64,000 bases of DNA, from positions 248,001 through 312,000 of the forward strand of contig NZ_LWQT01000044.1 in the NCBI RefSeq assembly GCF_001650715.1, given 5' to 3'. Numbering within the stretch: position 1 is the stretch's first letter; each line of letters opens with the position of its first letter. Positions 41,999 to 49,250 of the stretch are shown one piece after another. The position numbers and the translations under genes are program-made. The notes under the pieces are model-generated. The model was not told where the DNA came from. It searched no databases and saw only the letters and a program-made list of their open reading frames with translations. The DNA is from Paramagnetospirillum marisnigri. Lineage in GTDB: Bacteria > Pseudomonadota > Alphaproteobacteria > Rhodospirillales > Magnetospirillaceae.

Positions 41999-43383
41999 TT
42001 CGCAAGATTCTGATCGCGGCGGGAACCTTCACCCTGCTGTCGACGACGGCTCTGACCCCCGTTTCGGTGGCGGCTGCGGAACGCAAGGAAACCTATAAGC
42101 TTCTCGACCTGTTCGCCGAAGTCTTCGACAAGGTGCGATCGGAATATGTCGAGCCGGTCAATGACGAGGAATTGATCGAGGCGGCGCTCAACGGCATGCT
42201 GACCTCGCTCGACCCCCATTCGGCCTATCTCAATCCCAAGAACTCCAAGGACATGGAGATCCAGACCCGTGGCGAATTCGGCGGCCTGGGTATCGAGGTC
42301 ACCATGGAGAACGGCTGGGTCAAGGTGGTCTCGCCCATCGACGACACCCCCGCCTATCGCGCCGGGTTGCAGCCGGGCGACTTCATCACCCATCTGGACG
42401 GCGATCCGGTCCAGGGCCTGTCCCTGTCCGAGGCGGTGGACCGCATGCGCGGCATCGTCAACACCGACATCAAGCTGACGGTGCGCCGCCAGGGCGTCGA
42501 GAATCCGTTCGACGTCAAGCTGACCCGCGCCGTCATCAAGGTGCAGACCGTGAAGGGCAACGCCCAGGGCGACATCGCCTATATCCGCGTCTCCCAGTTC
42601 AGCGCCACCACCACCGACGACCTGAAGCGCATCTTCGCCAATGTGCGCAAGGATATCGGCAAGCCCGCCACCGGCGTGGTGCTCGACCTGCGCAACAATC
42701 CCGGCGGTCTGCTGGATCAGGCGGTGGCGGTCTCCGACGCCTTCCTGGAAAAGGGCGAGATCGTCTCGACCCGTTCGCGCCGTCCCGAGGACACCCAGCG
42801 CTACAACGCTCGCTCGGGCGATATCGCCGACAGCCTGCCCATGGTGGTGCTGGTCAACGACGGCTCCGCCTCGGCCTCGGAAATCGTGGCCGGTGCGTTG
42901 CAGGACCACAAGCGGGCGGTGATCATGGGGACCCGGTCCTTCGGCAAGGGCTCGGTCCAGACCCTGATTCCGCTGCCCGGCCACGGTTCCATGCGGCTGA
43001 CCACGGCGCGTTACTACACGCCGTCGGGCCGCTCCATCCAGGCGGTGGGTATCGAGCCCGACATCAAGGTGCAGCAGTCCAAGGTCGAGCCCATCGGTGG
43101 CCCCGAGCGCGAACGCCGCTCCGAGGCGTCGTTGCGCAAGGCCCTGCCCAATCCCAACGGCACCAAGGCGCCCGCCCCGGACAAGTCCCAGGACAACAAG
43201 CCCGCCGACAAGCCCGCCGAGCAGGCTCCGCCCGCCACCACCACCGCGCCGGCCGGCCCCGATGCCAAGCCGGACGCGCCCAAGCAGCCCATCAAGCTGG
43301 GGGATCCCGCCCAGGATTACCAACTGGCCCGGGCCCTGGACCTGTTGCGCGGCCTGTCGGTCTATCGCCCGGCCGCCAAGTAG
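41995..43383 (+). CDS. ctpA: C-terminal processing protease CtpA (S41)
   Basis: 462 aa, exported (signal RKILIAAGTFTLLSTTALTP). A PDZ domain at ~90-170 (GGLGIEVTMENGWVKVVSPI, AGLQPGDFITHLDG) precedes the S41 protease domain with the catalytic Ser in NDGSASASEIVAGAL and Lys in GTRSFGKGSVQTLI. A Pro/Ala/Lys-rich tail follows. CtpA-type proteases trim periplasmic cell-wall enzymes and lipoproteins. Coupling to envC suggests shared work on peptidoglycan remodelling. Confidence 0.95.
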   Translation: MIRKILIAAGTFTLLSTTALTPVSVAAAERKETYKLLDLFAEVFDKVRSEYVEPVNDEELIEAALNGMLTSLDPHSAYLNPKNSKDMEIQTRGEFGGLGIEVTMENGWVKVVSPIDDTPAYRAGLQPGDFITHLDGDPVQGLSLSEAVDRMRGIVNTDIKLTVRRQGVENPFDVKLTRAVIKVQTVKGNAQGDIAYIRVSQFSATTTDDLKRIFANVRKDIGKPATGVVLDLRNNPGGLLDQAVAVSDAFLEKGEIVSTRSRRPEDTQRYNARSGDIADSLPMVVLVNDGSASASEIVAGALQDHKRAVIMGTRSFGKGSVQTLIPLPGHGSMRLTTARYYTPSGRSIQAVGIEPDIKVQQSKVEPIGGPERERRSEASLRKALPNPNGTKAPAPDKSQDNKPADKPAEQAPPATTTAPAGPDAKPDAPKQPIKLGDPAQDYQLARALDLLRGLSVYRPAAK

Positions 43384-43395
43384 GGTCCGCCGGTC

Positions 43396-44859
43396 ATGGC
43401 ATCGGACCGTCACGACGATCTCGACGAACTGGACGAGGAGCCTTCGTTCGAGATCGTCGTCGACGAACCGGTGGAAAAGAAGCCGATCAATTTCAAGCCG
43501 TTCCTGATGGGGCTGCTGGTGCTGGTGCTGGGCGGCGGCCTGGGCGGCGCCGTCTATCTCGCCACCGCCTTCGAAGCCCGCGACCTGATCGGCCTGCTCG
43601 ATATCGGTGAATCGCCCCCCAAGCTAAGCATGGCCCTGCCCGGTTTCGGCGATGCCGCCAAGTCCGCCCCCGAGGCTGGGCGGGGCGGCGGCTTGCTGAC
43701 GCCCCCCGGCGCCGTGGGCGGGTCCGCGTCCTCGGGCGAGATGCTGAAGGCCATCCCCGACGACACCCCGCCCCCCGACCATCCCGACGCGGCGCCAAGC
43801 CCGCGCCCCGACACGGCGGCGCCGGTCAATCCGGATGCCCCGCCCGCCCAGGCGCCGACACCGGCTGCCGCGCCGCCGCCCGCGTCGGCCCCCGCCGCGC
43901 CGGTGGATGACGAACTGGCCCGGCTGGAGGCGGGATCGTCCAAGCCCCTGGCCACCGCCCCCAAGACGCCGGTTCTGGATGCGACCGGCATTCCGTCGCA
44001 GCCCTCGCCGCGTTCGGCGGAAAAGCAGCCGCCCAGCTTCGACACCCTGGCCACCCCCAAGGGCGAGATGAAGCCGTTGCTGCTGGCGCCGGTGAAGGAA
44101 CTGCTGCGCAAGACCCAGGTGGGCGACCTGCCCTATCCCAGTCCCGATGGCCGCCAGCCCTGGCAGGTCTATGCCCGGCCGTGGTCGGGTCCCGCCGACA
44201 AGGGCAAGGTGGCGGTGGTGGTGATGGATCTGGGATTGGACAAGACCGCCACCGAGGCCGCCATCGCCAAGCTGCCGCCCGAGGTGACCCTGGCCTTCAG
44301 CCCCTATGCTCCCAGCCTGGACAAGTGGATCAAGAAGGCCCGCGATTTCGGCCATGAAGTCTTGCTGATGCTGCCTGCCGAAGGTCCCGGCTATCCCAGC
44401 CGCGATCCCGGACCGCTGGGGCTGATCTCGGCCCTGTCGCCCGAGGTCAACCTGACCCGGCTGGAAAACGTGCTGTCCAAGGCCCAGGGCTATTCCGGCG
44501 TGATCTCGCTGGGCGGCGTCTATGGCGCCTCGCCGCTGATGGGCGGCACATTGGCGGCGCTCAAGGAACACGGCCTGCTCTATCTCGGCGACGGCACCGC
44601 CGCCGCCGACCGGGCGCCGCCGCTGGCCCGGGTGGTGGGCGTGGTGGATACGGATCCGTTCAAGGAAGCCATCGACATGCGTCTCAATCAGGTCAGCATC
44701 CAGGCCCGCACCAAGGGCCAGGCGGTAGCGGTGGTCAATGCCCGGCCGCTGTCCTTCCATCGCCTGATGGCCTGGATCAACGACCTGGACGGGCAGAATC
44801 TGGTGCTGGCCCCGGCCTCGACCGTGGTGCAACAGGCGGCAAGCGCGGGGAAGTCATGA
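43396..44859 (+). CDS. YibQ-like divergent polysaccharide deacetylase (DUF610)
   Basis: 487 aa. A short cytoplasmic start, one transmembrane helix at ~33-52 (FLMGLLVLVLGGGLGGAVYL), a long Pro/Ala-rich linker to ~220, then the divergent polysaccharide deacetylase domain (KVAVVVMDLGLDKTATEAAI, EVTLAFSPYAPSLDKWIKKA, EVLLMLPAEGPGYPS). The family usually sits beside envC and ctpA. Enzymatic activity is not established. It is coupled to rppH by an ATGA overlap. Confidence 0.9.
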   Translation: MASDRHDDLDELDEEPSFEIVVDEPVEKKPINFKPFLMGLLVLVLGGGLGGAVYLATAFEARDLIGLLDIGESPPKLSMALPGFGDAAKSAPEAGRGGGLLTPPGAVGGSASSGEMLKAIPDDTPPPDHPDAAPSPRPDTAAPVNPDAPPAQAPTPAAAPPPASAPAAPVDDELARLEAGSSKPLATAPKTPVLDATGIPSQPSPRSAEKQPPSFDTLATPKGEMKPLLLAPVKELLRKTQVGDLPYPSPDGRQPWQVYARPWSGPADKGKVAVVVMDLGLDKTATEAAIAKLPPEVTLAFSPYAPSLDKWIKKARDFGHEVLLMLPAEGPGYPSRDPGPLGLISALSPEVNLTRLENVLSKAQGYSGVISLGGVYGASPLMGGTLAALKEHGLLYLGDGTAAADRAPPLARVVGVVDTDPFKEAIDMRLNQVSIQARTKGQAVAVVNARPLSFHRLMAWINDLDGQNLVLAPASTVVQQAASAGKS

Positions 44860-45380
44860 GCAAGCACAAGGACAAGGCCAAGAAACCGTCGCTGCCCTAT
44901 GCCGAGCGGCCCTACCGCCCCGGCATCGGGTTGGTACTGGTCAATGCCCAGGGGCTGGTCTTCGTCGCCCAGCGGGTGGACACCCCCGGCGACGCCTGGC
45001 AGTTCCCCCAGGGCGGCATCGACGAGGGCGAGGACCCGCGCGCCACCGCGCTGCGCGAAATGAAGGAGGAGATCGGCACCGACAAGGCCGAGATCATGGC
45101 CGAATCCGCCGACTGGATCGGCTACGACCTGCCGCCCGATATCGCCGACAAGGTGTGGAAGGGCAAATATCGCGGCCAGAAGCAGAAGTGGTTCCTGGCC
45201 CGCTTCACCGGCACCGATTCCGATATCGACCTGGACACCGAGCATCCCGAATTCTGCCGTTGGCGCTGGATGGACCTGGCCGAGACGCCGGGACTGATCG
45301 TCGGCTTCAAGCGCCCGCTCTACGAGGCGGTGGTGGCCGAGTTCCTGCCGCTGGTGCGGGAAATGGCGAGGCGGAGCTAA
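44856..45380 (+). CDS. rppH: RNA pyrophosphohydrolase RppH (Nudix)
   Basis: 174 aa. The Nudix box is visible as GGIDEGEDPRATALREMKEE followed by IG, with PYRPGIGLVLVNAQGLVFVA upstream, the form found in RppH and its plant-symbiont relatives. RppH removes pyrophosphate from 5' ends of mRNA and so begins decay by RNase E. The stop codon shares CTAA with the stop of the convergent M16 gene, leaving no room for a terminator. Confidence 0.94.
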   Translation: MSKHKDKAKKPSLPYAERPYRPGIGLVLVNAQGLVFVAQRVDTPGDAWQFPQGGIDEGEDPRATALREMKEEIGTDKAEIMAESADWIGYDLPPDIADKVWKGKYRGQKQKWFLARFTGTDSDIDLDTEHPEFCRWRWMDLAETPGLIVGFKRPLYEAVVAEFLPLVREMARRS

Positions 45381-46705
45381 AATCCCGCCGGTTTGCCCAC
45401 CACCACGAAGGTCAGGGTTTCGGGGTCCAGCAGCCGGGCGGCGGCGCGCTTGACGTCGTCCATGCCCACCGCCTCGATCAGGGCGGCGCGGCGGTCGAGG
45501 AAATCGGGGGGCAACTGATCCATCTGCATCTGGACCAGCAGGCCCGCCACCGCCTCGGTGGAATCCAGTTGCAGCGGGAACGAGCCGTTGAGATAGGTCT
45601 TGGCATTGGCCAGTTCCGTCTCGGTGGGGCCGGTCTCGCGCATGCGGCGGAATTCCGCCTTGATCAGGTCCAGGGATTCCTTGAAGCGGCTGTTCTCGGT
45701 GGCGACGCCGCCCACTATCAATCCGGCATGGCGCAGCGGCGACAGATAGGAATAGACCGAATAGGCAAGGCCGCGCTTTTCGCGAACCTCCTCGGTCAGG
45801 CGCGAGGCGAAACCGCCGCCGCCCAGGATGTAGTTCATCACCGAGGCGGCATACCAGTCGGGATCGTCGCGCTTGATGCCCGGCGCGCCGAACACCGCCA
45901 CCGTCTGGGGATTGTCGCGGGGAATCACGCTCACGCCGCCGCCGCGGCTGGCGGAGGTCTCCGCCACCGGGGAGACGGTGCCGCTGGCGGGCAGGGCGCT
46001 GAAGCTGGCATCCAGCAAGCGCGCCAGCTCGGCCGGGGTGATGTCGCCCACCACGCCCACCACCAGCCGGTCACGGGTCAACTGTTCGCGGACCAGGGCC
46101 TTCATGTCGGGCTTCTGGATGGTCTTGATGGTCTCGATCTCGCCCCGGGCCGAGCGGCCATAGGGGTGACCGGGGAACATAGTCTTGAACCACTGCCGCG
46201 CCGCCACCGCATTGGGGCTTTGGCTTTCGCGCATCAGGCCGCCGATGATCTGGCCGCGAATGCGCTCCACCGGCTCCTTGTCGAAGCGCGGCTGGGTCAG
46301 GGCGAGGCGCAGCAGGTCGAAGGCGGTGTCGCGGTTGGTGGTCAGGGTCTTGACGTGACCGCGAAAGGAATCCAGCCCGGCATCGAAATGCAGGGTGATG
46401 ACCAGATCCTCCAGCTTCTGCTGAAAGGCCTGGGAATCCAGGGGGCCTGCCCCCTCGTCCAGCAGGGCGGCGGTCATGGAGGCCAGACCCGGCTTGGCGG
46501 CGGGGTCGAGGGCGGCGCCGCCCTTGAAGGCGAGCTCCATGGCGATGATGGGGTTGGAATGGTCCTGGACCAGCCAGGCCTCGATGCCGCCGGGGCTGGT
46601 GACCCGCTCCACCGTTACCGCCAGGGCGGGCAGGGGGAGCAGCAGGAGAGCGACCAACGCGGTGACGGTGCGGGCCAGGGCGCCCGCGCTCCGGGGGGAC
46701 CACAT
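45377..46705 (-). CDS. M16 peptidase-like protein, non-catalytic subunit
   Basis: 442 aa, start at 46703-46705. An export signal (TVTALVALLLLPLPALA) is followed by two M16 (insulinase) domains. The zinc motif HxxEH is missing: the matching region reads KPGLASMTAALLDEG. The partner gene one base upstream keeps HLLEH. This is the common bacterial arrangement of an active and an inactive M16 subunit forming a periplasmic dimer. The signal peptide is partly encoded by a dispersed GC-rich repeat (46677-46692). Confidence 0.9.
   Translation of the reverse strand: MWSPRSAGALARTVTALVALLLLPLPALAVTVERVTSPGGIEAWLVQDHSNPIIAMELAFKGGAALDPAAKPGLASMTAALLDEGAGPLDSQAFQQKLEDLVITLHFDAGLDSFRGHVKTLTTNRDTAFDLLRLALTQPRFDKEPVERIRGQIIGGLMRESQSPNAVAARQWFKTMFPGHPYGRSARGEIETIKTIQKPDMKALVREQLTRDRLVVGVVGDITPAELARLLDASFSALPASGTVSPVAETSASRGGGVSVIPRDNPQTVAVFGAPGIKRDDPDWYAASVMNYILGGGGFASRLTEEVREKRGLAYSVYSYLSPLRHAGLIVGGVATENSRFKESLDLIKAEFRRMRETGPTETELANAKTYLNGSFPLQLDSTEAVAGLLVQMQMDQLPPDFLDRRAALIEAVGMDDVKRAAARLLDPETLTFVVVGKPAGF
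46677..46692. repeat. Dispersed GC-rich repeat, copy C, inside the M16 signal-peptide codons
   Basis: The minus strand reads GGAGCGCGGGCGCCCT, identical over 16 bp to the copy at 8340-8360. Here it encodes RSAGAL at the very start of the M16 protein, so the N-terminus of that protein seems to have been shaped by the repeat. Confidence 0.5.
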
Positions 46706-46706
46706 C

Positions 46707-48098
46707 TCAGTGCACTCCCTTCTGGAAACCCGACAGGGGCGAGGCGGCGGGTTTGGCGCCGGGCGGCGCCTTGGGGTCGGGCAGCAGCAGGCCGGTGACC
46801 GAGCCGCGCGCATCCAGCACCAGGGCGGCGGCCCTGGCCACCTGTTCCGGGGTGATGGCGGCGACGCGTTCGGGCCAAGCCTCGACCTCCGCCACCGTCA
46901 TGCCCACGGTCAGGGCCTGGCCCAGGGTCTGGGCGCCGGTATGCAGCGAATCGCGGGAATAGGCGGCGGAAGCGATCAGGCGGGCCTTGGCGCGCTCCAC
47001 CTCGTCCGTGGTGATGGCGCCCTTGGTGATGGCGGCGATTTCCTGGTCGATCAGCGGTTCCAGCTTATCCAGCGGCACGCCCGGTTGCGGCGTCACCCCG
47101 ATGCGCAGCGAAGTCTGGCCGACGGCGGTTGAATCGTAGGAGACGCTGGCCGAGGCGGCCAGGCTGCGATCCACCACCAGCGAGCGGTAGAGACGCGAGG
47201 TGGAGCCGCCGCCCATGATCTCGGCCAGCACTTCCAGCGGCTCGGCCAGATCGGACTGTCCGGCGCGAATGCTGGGGGCAAGATAAAGCCGTATCCAGGC
47301 GGGCTGGGCGACGCGGGCATCGGTCAGGCTGATGCGGCGCGGCGCGCGGATGGGCGGCTCCTCGGGGCGGGCGCGCGGCGGCAGCACCGAGGTCTCGATG
47401 CCGCCGTAATATTTCTCGGCCAGCGGACGCACCGTGACGGCGTCCACATCGCCCGCCACGATCAGGGTGGCGTTGTTGGGAGCGTACCAGCGGCGATAGA
47501 AGGCCAGGGCATCGTCCAGGGTCAGGCCGGCGATTTCGGTCTCCCAGCCGATGATGGGGCGTTGATAGGGGCTGTTGAGATAAAGAACCGCCTCCATCTG
47601 CTCGGCCAGCAGGGCGGCGGGGTTGTTCTCGACCCGAGAGCGCCGCTCTTCCAGCACCACCGCCAATTCGGTGCGGAAGTTCTTTTCATCCAGCACCAGA
47701 TTGCGCATGCGGTCGGATTCCAGGCGCATCACCAGTTCCAGCTTGTCGGCGGCGACGTTCTGGTAATAGCCGGTGAAGTCCGACGAGGTGAAGGCGTTGT
47801 CGCGGCCGCCATTGCGGGCGACGATCTTGGAGAACTCACCGGGCGGCACTGTGGGCGTGCCCTTGAACATCAGGTGTTCCAGCAGATGGGCGAGGCCGCT
47901 TTTCCCGGCCACCTCGTCGGCGGCGCCCACCTTGTACCACACCATATGGCTCACAATGGGGGCGCGGCGGTTGGTGATCACCACCACCTGCATGCCGTTG
48001 GCCAAGATAAAGGTTTCGGGATCGAACAGGCGGGCCTGGGCGGAAGGCGCGGCCAGCAGCAGTCCGAGGAACAGGGCGCACAGACGGAACAGGGTCAT
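46707..48098 (-). CDS. M16 zinc metallopeptidase, catalytic subunit
   Basis: 463 aa, start at 48096-48098. Signal peptide (LFRLCALFLGLLLAAPSAQA). The inverted zinc motif HLLEH is in SGLAHLLEHLMFKGT, with the downstream Glu in the ELAVVLEERRSRVENN region. The second domain carries the substrate-binding R/Y pattern (STSRLYRSLVV). Pitrilysin/insulinase-type peptidase acting on peptides in the periplasm. It leads the inactive M16 gene by 1 bp. Natural substrate unknown. Confidence 0.93.
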   Translation of the reverse strand: MTLFRLCALFLGLLLAAPSAQARLFDPETFILANGMQVVVITNRRAPIVSHMVWYKVGAADEVAGKSGLAHLLEHLMFKGTPTVPPGEFSKIVARNGGRDNAFTSSDFTGYYQNVAADKLELVMRLESDRMRNLVLDEKNFRTELAVVLEERRSRVENNPAALLAEQMEAVLYLNSPYQRPIIGWETEIAGLTLDDALAFYRRWYAPNNATLIVAGDVDAVTVRPLAEKYYGGIETSVLPPRARPEEPPIRAPRRISLTDARVAQPAWIRLYLAPSIRAGQSDLAEPLEVLAEIMGGGSTSRLYRSLVVDRSLAASASVSYDSTAVGQTSLRIGVTPQPGVPLDKLEPLIDQEIAAITKGAITTDEVERAKARLIASAAYSRDSLHTGAQTLGQALTVGMTVAEVEAWPERVAAITPEQVARAAALVLDARGSVTGLLLPDPKAPPGAKPAASPLSGFQKGVH

Positions 48099-48163
48099 CG
48101 GCCCACCAACTGATTGAAGTATGGGATGGATATGGGGGCGATCGGGCCAGCCGCAAGCGCGGT

Positions 48164-48745
48164 CTAGTTGAAGACGCCTTCCAGCCAGGCCTTCCTGCGG
48201 CGCTGGATCTGCGGGGTGTCGCCCTCGGAGACCGAGCGGCCCAGGGCCTGATTCTCGCGAATCCGCTGGGTTTCCTTGGTGGGGTCCACCGCCACGCCGG
48301 GCGGATCGGCCTTGCGCCAGAACACGATGCGGTCGGAGAAGCTCTTTTCCGCCTCGGCCAGGGCCTGGGTTTCCTTGTTCACCAGCACTCGGATATCGGG
48401 CTGGATGGAATCGGCGCCGATGCGCTTGAGCAGCACCAGATCGCCCTGGGTCCGGTTCTCGGTGGAGATCGGAGTGGAGCCACGCTGGCCGGTGATGATC
48501 CTGCGGGCCTGCTCGCGGGTGGTTCCTTCCTGCGGGCGGGTGGCGCCGGGCGCGGGTGGACGCAAGCTGAAATCGGGCGGCATGGACAAGGGCGCCCGGG
48601 CCACCACCTGGAACTCGTCCGGCGGCGTCTTCTCGTAACCCAGGGCGCGCTTGGCTTCCGAGCACGCGGACAACACCACCGGCAGCGCCAGGGCGATGAC
48701 GGCGAGGCGCAGGAGTCTTCCGGTGGAGCGAAGTGTCTGTGTCAT
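48164..48745 (-). CDS. DUF3035 lipoprotein (BamF-like)
   Basis: 193 aa. The lipoprotein signal ends in VLSACSEAKRALGY (lipobox LSAC). The body matches the pattern of the alphaproteobacterial DUF3035 family (YEKTPPDEFQVVARAPLSMP, DFSLRPPAPG), members of which have been called BamF, a subunit of the outer-membrane beta-barrel assembly machine; I recall this name rather than prove it. The lspA gene just upstream would process its signal peptide. Confidence 0.82.
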   Translation of the reverse strand: MTQTLRSTGRLLRLAVIALALPVVLSACSEAKRALGYEKTPPDEFQVVARAPLSMPPDFSLRPPAPGATRPQEGTTREQARRIITGQRGSTPISTENRTQGDLVLLKRIGADSIQPDIRVLVNKETQALAEAEKSFSDRIVFWRKADPPGVAVDPTKETQRIRENQALGRSVSEGDTPQIQRRRKAWLEGVFN

Positions 48746-48749
48746 GGCC

Positions 48750-49250
48750 CTAATTCTTAGTCGAATCCCGTCCGGCAAACAAGGAGTCGAAGACGAGAAT
48801 CGCCGCTCCGACGCTGATAGCCGAATCGGCCAGGTTGAATGCGGGCCAATGCTGCCCCGCCAGATGGAAATCCAGGAAATCGGCCACCGCCCCGAACCGG
48901 ACTCGGTCGACCACATTGCCCAGCGCGCCACCGATGATGCCTCCCAGGGCGATCTGGAGCAAGAGGCCTTCCGCCTTGCGCAGCCAGAACAGCATGAAGA
49001 CGACGATGACCACGGCCAGGACCGACAGGATCAGGGCATTCCAAGGTCCATCGGTATTGCCGATGCCGAAGCTGACCCCTCGGTTCCAGGTCATCACCAG
49101 ATCGAAGAACGGGGTGATGGTGACCCGTTCGGGCGTGAAGAACGGCGTACCGGTCACGCCTTCGGGGCGCATGACCTTTTCCATGATCCACCACTTGCTG
49201 ATCTGGTCCAGGACGATGACCAGAAGGGCGGCGGCGAGTCCCCTACGCAT
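48750..49250 (-). CDS. lspA: Lipoprotein signal peptidase
   Basis: 166 aa, with the start at 49248-49250 (MRRGLAAALL) overlapping the ileS end by 8 bp; a start at 49262 is possible. Four membrane helices are expected. Conserved blocks are present: VLDQISKWW, TWNRGVSFG, the catalytic Asp in GGALGNVVDRVRFG and the second in PAFNLADSAISVG. It cleaves prolipoprotein signal peptides in the inner membrane. The ileS-lspA order is widespread in bacteria. Confidence 0.96.
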   Translation of the reverse strand: MRRGLAAALLVIVLDQISKWWIMEKVMRPEGVTGTPFFTPERVTITPFFDLVMTWNRGVSFGIGNTDGPWNALILSVLAVVIVVFMLFWLRKAEGLLLQIALGGIIGGALGNVVDRVRFGAVADFLDFHLAGQHWPAFNLADSAISVGAAILVFDSLFAGRDSTKN

